Positions 11,455 through 19,417 of a DNA stretch of 20,001 bases are shown piece after piece (position 1 is the first letter of the stretch; each line of letters opens with the position of its first letter). Position numbers and translations under genes: made by a program. The stretch covers positions 150,601-170,601 of the forward strand of contig BMAT01007176.1 in assembly GCA_019649035.1 (NCBI GenBank), given 5' to 3'. A model generated the notes under the pieces. It ran no database searches. It saw only the letters and a program-made list of their open reading frames with translations, and was not told where the DNA came from. The DNA is from Elysia marginata (lineage: Eukaryota; Mollusca; Gastropoda; Plakobranchidae).

Positions 11455-12068
11455 CTATACGTTGATGCCAACGGGTTTCAATAATAATCCTTAAGAAGCT
11501 TCAAAACATTGAGCTTCTATTTTGTTCTTTTATCTAGGCCTTTCCAGCAACCGTGCATTAATTTCATGTGTCGATGACAGACTTGTTTACAATGGAAACT
11601 AGTGACGAAAAAAAGCGATGAAATACGCCAGGTAAGAACACTTTTTGTTCATGTCTATGTCGGCTAGACCTTCGTCTGTTATCACAATCCTTCAAGAACT
11701 TGCTTATGTTTCAGTTTCCGAAAGAAGGTGATGTTGCTCGCAATTAAAAAAAAACATGAAGTTATGTACATCGATTTTTAGTTGAAGAAGTTGTTGCGAT
11801 ACGTACGGCATATTTTTAGATTTTTTTATTCAATAAAATTTTAGAAAAAAAAATTCGTAGATTCTTCTGAACTTCTGATAAAAAAACTTTCACGGAGATT
11901 TCAAAATTAAAATCAGTGTTCATGCAACTTGGCATCCATTCAAACAAAAAGCAGAAAAAAAGTAAAAGCGCAGGCAGAGTTAATGGTTGGGCTCTGTATA
12001 GTCACTCAACGCACACACAGTGATACATTATCAGAAACTTAACGAGAAAATCAGAGGGAAGTACTGAC
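11455..12068 (-). other. Intron sequence adjoining the PDZ exon donor
   Basis: AT-rich sequence directly 3' of the donor at 12068 (minus-strand sense). It contains a splice-flanked + strand segment at 11538-11631, listed separately. Confidence 0.6.
11538..11631 (+). other. Splice-flanked 94-nt segment, candidate antisense noncoding exon
   Basis: A strong pyrimidine tract and acceptor (TTGTTCTTTTATCTAG, AG at 11536-11537) and a strong donor (CGCCAG then GTAAGAA at 11632) bracket 94 nt. All three full-length frames have stops, but an ATG near the end (ATG AAA TAC GCC AG) stays open to the donor. If real it would be a leader exon of an antisense transcript; a chance match is possible. Confidence 0.15.
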
Positions 12069-12072
12069 CTTG
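12063..12072 (-). other. Splice donor, phase 2, ending the PDZ exon
   Basis: On the minus strand the sequence is CAAG followed by GTCAGT, close to the donor consensus apart from C at intron position 3. It falls exactly where PDZ similarity stops, in the expected helix B after 'LGKETRESA'. Codon 270 is split after its second base. Confidence 0.75.
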
Positions 12073-12877
12073 CAGACTCTCTTGTTTCCTTGCCAAGAGC
12101 GCTACCATTAATATCCACGATCTCATCATGCACTTTGACCCTTCCATCGAGATTACACCGACTGCCCTGGGTCAAGGACACAACTTTGAAGGTCAATCCT
12201 GAGGCACCGGAAGCTACAGCGCCGGAAGTGCTACCCCTACTCCTCTGCTCGGATGGTGAACTAGATGAACTGCAACTGCCTTGGTTATCGGCGGTAGCTA
12301 ACTCGTGTTGCCTTCTAGTGTATGACTGGCTTGAAGGACTGCCCGATGAACCTCCGTCAAAAGATGCTCTACGGTCCCTTGGCGAGCTATTGGCCGATGT
12401 TGGTACACAGTCAATTTCGACACCTATGTCGTTGAGACCTTCGGTATCAAGCTGCACGGAGAAAATCAAGTCTCTCCTCGGGGGCTTTGATGGTGGCGGG
12501 GTCCGCAGTCCTTCGGGGTTGACGAGCTGCAGCCGATGGTGAGGGTGGTTGTGGAATTGTGGTTGGTGTTGCAACAGATAATGGCTAGAATTCACAGCCG
12601 TCACCGCTGTGGGACAGTACGGCTCTGATGCTCGGTGTTGTAAACGGAACGTTTCCAGGGCTGGCGAGAACGTCCTTGTGGAACCCATGGAAATGGCGTC
12701 CATATCAGGGTCTTGGGAGTCGAAGTCGACGTGTGACGTGGACGCCGAGCGGTGAGGTATCGCACCAACAAAGCGCCCGCGCTCTCGAGTTCTGCCCCTG
12801 CGCCATTTACCGCTGCCTTTGCGGGGATTCTGCCCTTGGGGTAGTATCTTGGTAAAGTAAGACTTGAGCGTATCCAT
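12069..12877 (-). CDS. PDZ-domain scaffold protein, N-terminal coding exon (partial)
   Basis: The frame is open for 269 codons plus 2 nt from ATG at 12877 to a donor site (CAAG, then GTCAGT) with the intron starting at 12068. The next 22 codons to the stop at 12002 are intron read-through (residues 271-291 look unlike the exon). The ATG has a good context (ACA before, G after). Seen in order: basic N-terminus (residues 9-36), serine/basic motifs (RSAS 43-46, RTFSP 68-72, HRASEP 81-86), His/Gln-rich stretch 99-116, a PxxPxR SH3-ligand motif at 129-134, then a PDZ domain. The PDZ part has a first strand and GLGF-like loop (137-158, 'NDIGVEI'), a Ser/Gly-rich insert (159-226), then strands and 'DGRVKVHDEIVDING' (244-258) and the start of helix B. 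PDZ domains bind C-terminal peptides of membrane proteins and assemble cortical or junctional complexes. Layout recalls Par-3 PDZ1, where the early loop is also long, but family is unresolved. That it is a real PDZ exon is strong; identity is not. Confidence 0.85.
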
Positions 12878-12903
12878 TGTACAAATTTTACGTTGAGAGG
12901 GCT
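12878..12903 (-). other. Possible splice acceptor or 5' leader just before the PDZ exon start
   Basis: Directly upstream of ATG 12877 come eight in-frame sense codons (P S Q R K I C T), preceded by TAG at 12904-12902. That TAG is either an in-frame stop, making ATG 12877 the true start, or the AG of an acceptor (minus-strand ACGTAG, exon from 12901). The upstream pyrimidine tract is short (CATCATTTTTAACG), so as an acceptor it is weak. Confidence 0.4.
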
Positions 12904-12940
12904 ACGTTAAAAATGATGCGCTTGTTGCTGTCACTAACAT
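12902..12940 (-). other. Possible 12-codon upstream ORF in the leader
   Basis: An ATG at 12940 reads 12 codons (MLVTATSASFLT) to TAG at 12904-12902, in the same frame as the main start 63 nt further on. It matters only if the leader is transcribed without splicing at 12902. Its ATG has A at -3 (AGAA before ATG), T at +4. Confidence 0.25.
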
Positions 12941-13580
12941 TTCTTTCGCGTTAAATATTTTTTCACCACAATACTTGCTCAAAATTACAACTCGTCTTTA
13001 TTTCCAAGTAAAGCCTACAACACTGTCATTCCATTCATGAACTTAAGTGTATTGACCGAAGCACAAAAGAAAACAAAAAACTTGAAGGACATAGTCGAAC
13101 ATAACATACACAATTTTCAAAGAAACTGCTTCGCTTTAAACAAAGCATGCAATCACACAGTTTGTAAATGGTCAGAAATCTCATACCAAACACTGCTTTT
13201 TAGGTTTCAACGAGATTTCAGTAAAAGCTGTTTTGTTCGTTTCTTGATAGTTAATTGCGCTTTTCTTCGCCATTCATTTCTCAGCTATCATTCAAGGAAA
13301 AGAAATGGGAAATTTTTCTCTTATCTGAATTTAATTACATTTAATTACACGAGGTATTGAAAAAGAGAAGAATACATCCTAATCATCTTCTGTTTGTCTA
13401 AAACTATTGATTGAATAAATATACTTAGCCTTTTAATTAAAGATGCTATTGAGGATTAATTAAAATTCCAGTGCACTTAAAGCCAAAAAGTTAAGACTTA
13501 AATGCATACCATCTCAATTTTTAAGAAAAACGTAACCTTTGCCGAACAAGTTAATGCTTTGATCGATTTCAGTGTATCAA

Positions 13581-13690
13581 TTAGGCCACGGTCATCTAGG
13601 AGCCCTGGGAGGGTGTGCTTATGTGCGGTCGTACACTTTACATTTTGATGGGACAACATGGTGTGGTACGATGCGGTGCACCTAGCTTAT
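13581..13690. other. Short GC-richer segment, nature unknown
   Basis: Stands out from AT-rich flanks, with GGTCGTACAC and GTGTGGTACGATGCGG as loosely inverted partners. One + strand frame is open across it but has no recognisable motif. It could be a mobile-element remnant. Confidence 0.25.
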
Positions 13691-13878
13691 TATCTAGATC
13701 TAGTTACAGCAGCCAAGAACAGAGGCTGTAAATCATGTTTTGCGGTCGAAGAAACCAACTTCGTGAAAGCCAACAAATAGGAGCGCCAGAGTTATTTTGC
13801 ACTTAATGCACTGTATGTACAAAGGTAGCCACCTGTAATGAATTAAGCTAAAGCTGTTGCTTTTAAAATGCTGATTAG

Positions 13879-13986
13879 AATTTCTTTTTCCTTCTCTTTT
13901 CTTCGGTACAATTTCTTTTTCCTTCCCTTTTCTTCGGTACAGTTTTTTCCTTCTCTTCTCTTCGGTACAGTTTCTTTTTTTCTCCT
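13879..13986. repeat. Pyrimidine-rich minisatellite, 28-31 bp unit
   Basis: CTTCGGTAC marks three copies at 13901, 13932 and 13960 (spacings 31 and 28), each preceded by TTTCCTTCTCTT-like sequence; a fourth partial copy follows. The spacings are not multiples of three, and the minus-strand ORF over it reads each copy in a different frame, so it is not coding. Confidence 0.9.
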
Positions 13987-14329
13987 CTCTGCGCAGAACT
14001 GAATTTAATTTCATCCACACAGAGTATTGCTGTTAAAGATATAGCTACAAGACTCCTAGAACACTACATATTTAGTATAGACTGTCTTGTTCTTTTGCCA
14101 TTTTTATTTTGAAGTTGTGTAGGTGTACACTTTAGGTAAATTTTAAAATCACCCATTCAGTCAAGATCTCGTTCCTTATCTGTCTCTTCCTCTTCCATCA
14201 TAACATATATTTTCACTCTCTAAAAACTCAGTCGGATCTCTCTTTAGCATAGGTTCCTTAACATTTTTGCAATGCTGGTATGTAAAAAAGCCTGTGACAA
14301 AATGCCGAGAACATTGTCGTTTGTGACAT

Positions 14330-14351
14330 GGGGGAGGGGGAGGGGGGGGGG
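14330..14351 (+). other. G-rich tract, potential G-quadruplex
   Basis: G runs of 5, 5 and 10, separated by single A residues, on the + strand. The last run can supply two G-tracts, satisfying the usual four-tract pattern. Confidence 0.7.
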
Positions 14352-14517
14352 CAAAGTATGTTCAGAAATAACATACGAAGTAAAAATATTGTCATAGTAG
14401 TTTGATGTTTTGGCTTTATGAAATTGCATCAAAAAGATTTGTCAGAAATTCAGAAATTGTGAATAAATGGACCAAAAAACGTAGAAACATAGAAACGGTG
14501 AAACTTAAAATAATTAT

Positions 14518-14564
14518 GTCGGTTGCGATGCGGGACAAAATTTTTGTCCACCATCACAACTGAC
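14518..14564. repeat. 47-bp imperfect palindrome
   Basis: Centred on T at 14541. The inner arms GGACAAAA (14533-14540) and TTTTGTCC (14542-14549) are perfect. Outward, GATG/CATC, GTTG/CAAC and GTC/GAC also pair, with three mismatches and one G-T. In all, 19 of 23 positions pair by Watson-Crick rules. Confidence 0.85.
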
Positions 14565-15148
14565 TGGTTTTCAATTAATTTTTTCCTTCATTTCTTTTAA
14601 ACCGTGAGGTCTTTTTGGATAACGTTTTAAATAGTAGTATAGGATGTAGTATGAGAGCGATACAAGGTAAAGGCTTTTCAATGATAGCTTTGCTTTCTTA
14701 CTTATACTTTATAACACTTAACCAAAGCCTAAAAAGCATAATGTAGTCTTGTTTATGTAGCCAAAGCATTCGGGAAGCTTAGCTTTGGATGAAGTAACAT
14801 TATTCAAACTCAACAACAAACACTTACAATGCAAATTACAGAAAAACAATAACAAGTAAAGGTAAAGAAATAGTCATAAAACACGAAACTTAGTCTTAGT
14901 CTCTATATAGCACTTTCAACTCATATTAAATTTCATGTAAGTAGGCCTTCCAACCCCATACCAAATAACATTTCGCGATAGCTTACAAGGTACTGTGTAC
15001 GTTTCAGTGCCCCTCAGTTTAGAATTGCTTTTATATTGTCTTCTTCACAATACATTAAGATTTAGGTAGAATAAAAATTTGAATCATTTTGTGATCTTCA
15101 CCAACTCTGAAAAACATTGGGTATACATGTAGATCTAGTGACACTTAC

Positions 15149-15194
15149 CATAAGCTACGTGTATGGTTTTATCCTGACCATTAAATTTTGAACT
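15149..15194 (-). other. Candidate 5' exon of the PDZ gene (splice-signal evidence only)
   Basis: On the minus strand a good acceptor (TTTCTCTCTGGTAG) precedes a 46-nt segment that ends in TTATG before a near-perfect donor GTAAGTGT. Same strand as the PDZ exon and about 2.2 kb upstream of it. Joined to the acceptor at 12902, the terminal ATG would read on in frame as M-PSQRKICT-MDTLKSYF. A same-frame mini-ORF (ATGGTC...TAG) precedes it inside the segment, so upstream sequence would be noncoding leader. Acceptor-donor pairs of this quality also occur by chance in AT-rich DNA. Confidence 0.25.
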
Positions 15195-15302
15195 CTACCA
15201 GAGAGAAATTGTACTTTGTATGAGAAAGGCCGCGGATTTTCTTTTGCGCTCCTCTACATGTTCATCAGTTTTAAATCGAATTGTCAGGAGGCAGTTTGAA
15301 GT

Positions 15303-15372
15303 CAGAGAGAAAAAGGGAGAGAGAGTGTGAAAAGAAAAGAGATAGAGAAGAGAGAGAGAAGAGAAGAAAGAT
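15303..15372. repeat. Degenerate purine-rich GA/GAA tract
   Basis: Almost pure purine on the + strand (AGAGAGAAAAAGGGAGAGAG and similar). The overlapping Arg/Lys/Glu-rich and Leu/Ser/Phe-rich ORFs are by-products. Confidence 0.85.
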
Positions 15373-15886
15373 TTATAAGAGAAAGACAGATCGGACAGAC
15401 AGCTCGACTAATGGAGAGACAAGCAAAGTGCATTAGTATTGATAATGTAGACATGCAACCCGTATCTATATATAGATCTATGACAAGAAGGCAGACTAGA
15501 TCGAGAAAAAGTTGGAAACAACGCATAAGTGTTTATAGAATGAATCCCTATCAATAAATCTTCAATATATTTTATTACCTTACTTCAGTTCAAGATTTAA
15601 ATGTACAAAATCACGAGATTCATATTACCAAAACGTTTCAATAGAATTAGCTAAACCCAGATTTTCCAGATTTAAAGAGAAATTTGAATGTCAAACTTTC
15701 TAACTTGATCCTCCTCGATATAAGTTCGAGGTCCCCTTTTTCCCTACTGAATATAAATAGTTCTTAAATCCTATAAGTGTACATGTTTTCGTTTCGAAAT
15801 ATTTATAATTCTATAGGATATGAGAAAAAGTGACCACATTTTTTACGGGTAGGCATACTTGCTTACTAATACAGAGAGAAACACCG

Positions 15887-15908
15887 AACATTCCTTCAAT
15901 GGAATGTT
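15887..15908. repeat. Short hairpin AACATTCC / GGAATGTT
   Basis: Eight-base perfect arms (15887-15894 and 15901-15908) with a TTCAAT loop. GAA and TTC triplets give it a loose resemblance to a heat-shock element (GAACATTC), but spacing is irregular. Confidence 0.6.
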
Positions 15909-16779
15909 TCCAAAAGATGCAAATCGCGTCTCCGACTCATGAAAAAAACTTTGAAAACTAAAATTCGCGACCAACAGTTATTTTTACTTTTCCCAATATC
16001 AAAGGATCCGCTAATTCCCGATTTCAATCGTTGTGAATTAACTAATATAGACGTTCCTTTACTGCGTCGTTATTTATGTTCTGAATTTGAGAAGAAATAA
16101 ATAGGCTTCTCATCTGGTTATCATTCACAGGATGGTACATCTTAGTTGTTCTTCTTTTACAACCTCTTGCCACTTCAAAGTTAAATTGCGCATATCAAAA
16201 GCACAACTTTATATTATTAGTGTATCATAAAAACGAGTGAATATTGGTAAATGACTACCACAATTAAAGAAGCTTCTTTTCACACAACAAACTCATCGGC
16301 TTTTTGTTAAAAAAAGAATAATGATTTGCTTTTCAAATTCAAATTTAAACCACTGTAATATTATTTTAAATTCCGGCTGCAATTGAAGAAATCTTAAAAC
16401 TTCTTTAATCACCAGTTGTAGATTTAAGTTAGTTGATAAAAAAGTTTGGAACAGAAATCATATACCACGTTAAGTTAATTATAAAAACAGTTTTATTATA
16501 AAAAAGCAATAAAACACTTCTCGTATTACAAACTGTGAAGTCTTGCACCAGAAATTAAAACCTTATAGACTGCACACGCTTAGAGCGTAACACACGCTTT
16601 TGATATCGTAGGTATAAAATAATTCGTCATCTCTGCTCAAAGCAAGGCGCGGCAACATACGATAATACGTGATTAAACTAAACTCTGTGAAATATTCACA
16701 TCCTCACTCATTGCTCTTTTCCGCCTCCTGCGTGGTGAAATAATAACCCTCAGTAGACAAATAAGAATAGCCTAGAACA

Positions 16780-17110
16780 TTTTTCCGAATCCATGCATGG
16801 CCAAGGCTAGCTCTCTGTATCCTGGTGTAAAGTCAAACCCCATTTTGACGGGTTGAACCGCTCATGTTCTCGCTCCATGTGGAAAAAAATGAGGGTTAAA
16901 GTTTGACTGAGAAGTGAAGGGATGCCGCAGCTGGTCTCTTCCTGGCTACTCAATCATACACAAACACATGCCGCACGCACACTCTCACACCATCATGTGA
17001 CTGCCTAGGGAGTGAACAGCGAGACCTAGGGCTGAGCCTAGTCTAGTATCACCCCCCTCACCTGTGCCCCTCTGTACTCACACAAATCGTGAACCTCTAC
17101 ACAAGGCAGA
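16780..17110 (-). promoter_or_regulatory. GC-richer block; possible promoter or first noncoding exon
   Basis: This block is visibly less AT-rich and less repetitive than its surroundings. On the minus strand it contains a strong donor, CACAG followed by GTGAGG, with the intron starting at 17061, and a second GTGAGT at about 17078. It lies 4 kb upstream of the PDZ exon on the same strand, as expected for a 5' leader exon. It also contains an interrupted inverted repeat (AGTCAAAC 16831-16838 and GTTTGACT 16901-16908). No TATA box or initiator could be assigned. Confidence 0.25.
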
Positions 17111-17470
17111 GCTAGGTCTAAAAAAAGAGGCAAACTTTTTGGTAGTGATGTTGAATGAAAGTGAGAAAGTCAGGCCGTGGTATCAAAGACATATTTTTTC
17201 CCTGCCAAGGCCCCACGTCGTAACACTCTAAGCACACTTTCTATTAGCCTTTTCCTCTTTACAGCTTTTCCTGGAGTGTTAGAAAATAGGGAATCTGACT
17301 CAGAAAATTGGCACGAGGTGAGAGGTCCGGGACGGCAGTAATAGGAGAGGTTAGGATAATAACGGTACTATTCATTCAGCAGCATCAATCTGTCTGACAA
17401 TGGCTGTATTGTTGACCTCGTTGCTAAAGTGAAAGTCGTTTTTTTTCATAGATGACAACGGCACAGTTAT

Positions 17471-17513
17471 TCTCACACTTTCTCTGTATCTTTCTGTCTG
17501 TCTTTCTCTCTCC
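17471..17513. repeat. CT/CTGT pyrimidine-rich simple tract
   Basis: TCTCTGTATCTTTCTGTCTG-type repeat; one of few tracts with pyrimidines on the + strand. Confidence 0.75.
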
Positions 17514-19155
17514 ATTATTTTTCTCACCATTTTTCTCTTCCTAAGCAATTGAATCGTGGTACTATGTTTTGGAATCGCAAAGATAACTTTTGTTCTTGCT
17601 TATATGGCGTATGTTATCTTTCCCCCTTCGCCTCTTAAAACGGAAGTACCGGTATACGTGTATGATTAATTCTATGAGTTGAGGTTACGAAAAAGTTATC
17701 ATGACATAAACTCATTGTCATGCCTAAACTTATTTTATACTTGCTATTGAAAATAACATTCTGCATGGATAGTGTGAAACAGCTTACAGAATAAAAAATC
17801 AAGATAAAGGTTGCAATGCATTGCACATTTTCAAAAAAAAAATTGCGCAAGCATTCATAAAACATAAGACGGCTGGAACCCACGCAGCGCTGGCTAGAGA
17901 ATAATTTTTTTAGGACCTGTTATCTGGAAACGAATTTCTTTGGCTAACAAGCAGCATGGAAAGATAAATCAAGTAAGGAAACGATACAGTAAACCCTTGA
18001 AAACCAAAGTGATGGTTATAACTCCGTACGATATCTCATTTAACGTCGGTATGCAATGGGGGTTGGGGCGAAGGCGTATGTTTTAGAAAGTGGTAGATGT
18101 ACATTAGTGTTAAAACCGTGTTAGATATTGCTGAAAAGCAAAATTAAAAAAAAAAAAAAACTAATATGCGGTAGTTCGTTAACGAAATGCTTCATATTTA
18201 AACCAAATGTCAAAACTTTGAAAACGAGTTTTGAACAGTTGTTGATTAATTTTTTTTCTTAACTATATTTCAGTTTCAAAGTTTTTTTCATTTTCTAACA
18301 AGTATATCGATTCTTCTGATGCAACACTTTTTATTTAAAATATAAACGCCACTGAATTTTATTATTTTTTTTTTTGCTTTCAAGATTTTTCGCTTTAAGT
18401 ATAACAGTTCTCAAAATACGAGTAACTTACATCTAAGTTCACACCGGTTTTGTTTGATCTACCTCACCTCTTTATTATAACAAAAAAACAACAACAAAAA
18501 ACTAACGGATTCGCAGGAGAAAAAAAAGAACATTACAGACAATTAAGTTCAGGTGATCATTCCCCATAGTGCCTTACTATAACTCTCGCGACCTACGAAC
18601 AATGGCAGTTTAGTTATTTTTAGGCTAGCTAGCAGTGACGAACTAAAGAATTACAATCAGGCTTCATCTTACTTAGAGGCCAGCTTCATCTAATTTATAA
18701 ATTTGCTCGCAAATGGTTTTCTGCAAAAGCAGGTTATCACATAATTATCGTCTCCTTGTGTAGTCCTTAAAAGCATTCTACTCAATTACATGAATACTGG
18801 CTACTTAAAGGAAAAAAAACCCGGCGGTCTCTATTAGCATACGTAGTTTGTTGTTTGAATGAGAGTAAGGTAGATACTTTTCAACAATGCTCCATCTATT
18901 CTTGTCTTCAACACTAATCAAACCCTGAGGATGGTTATAGAAAAGGAAATGAATGTCTTCAGCCAAGCAAGCGGAAATTACTTGTCAGTTTCTATTCCAA
19001 TCATGTGCCCTTCACAGTTTCCAGTTTCTCTAATTCAACTACCCTGTACTGATGTTACAGTGATGTAGTAGAAGCAAATGGTATGAATTAATGTAAATGC
19101 ATGTATTCCGCGGGCATATATTTAAAAGGTTCTATCTATAATAGATTTTAATTGT

Positions 19156-19349
19156 AGACAGACAGATAGAGAGCTAGAGAGAAAGAACAAAGAGAGAGAG
19201 AGACTGAGAAAGCGAACGAGAGAGATAGAGAGAAAGAGAGAAAGAGAGGCAGACTGAGAGAGAGAGGAAGAGAGAGAGAGCTAGAGAGAAAGAGAGAGAG
19301 AAAGAGAGGGAGACTAAAAGAGAGTGAAAGAGGGAGAGACTGAGACAGT

Positions 19350-19401
<52 letters not shown>

Positions 19402-19417
19402 AAGAGAGAGAGAGAGT
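19156..19417. repeat. Long interrupted (GA)n array, about 260 bp
   Basis: GACA, GATA and GA units with frequent AAAG, GACTGAGA and GCTAGAGA interruptions, ending in perfect GA runs. AGACTGAGA recurs several times, suggesting higher-order duplication. Purines are on the + strand. Confidence 0.95.

Larger units (their letters stand above)
12904..15302. other. Upstream sequence of the PDZ exon
   Basis: No recognised coding sequence. It contains a minisatellite, a G-rich tract, a large palindrome and a candidate leader exon, all listed separately. A Lys/Phe-rich 107-codon + strand ORF at 13037-13360 has no family motif and lies in AT-rich sequence. Confidence 0.55.
15373..19155. other. AT-rich distal upstream region
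   Basis: Apart from the block at 16780-17110 and a short CT-rich run at 17471-17513, nothing coding is recognised. It contains a 15-base A run at 18146-18160 and AT-rich sequence throughout. Confidence 0.55.

Noticed and set aside
12090..12542. 150-codon + strand ORF
   Set aside because: It is the antisense shadow of the PDZ exon; the minus frame has PDZ motifs and a matching donor site, while the + frame shows no family.
12628..12855. 75-codon + strand ORF
   Set aside because: Also antisense to the PDZ exon, with no recognisable domain.
13037..13360. 107-codon + strand ORF
   Set aside because: Lys/Phe/Asn-rich composition typical of AT-rich noncoding DNA, no domain seen, no clear start context or splice support.
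13733..14020. Basic Lys/Arg/Glu-rich minus-strand ORF
   Set aside because: It crosses a minisatellite whose unit lengths (31, 28) are not multiples of three, so copies are read in different frames.
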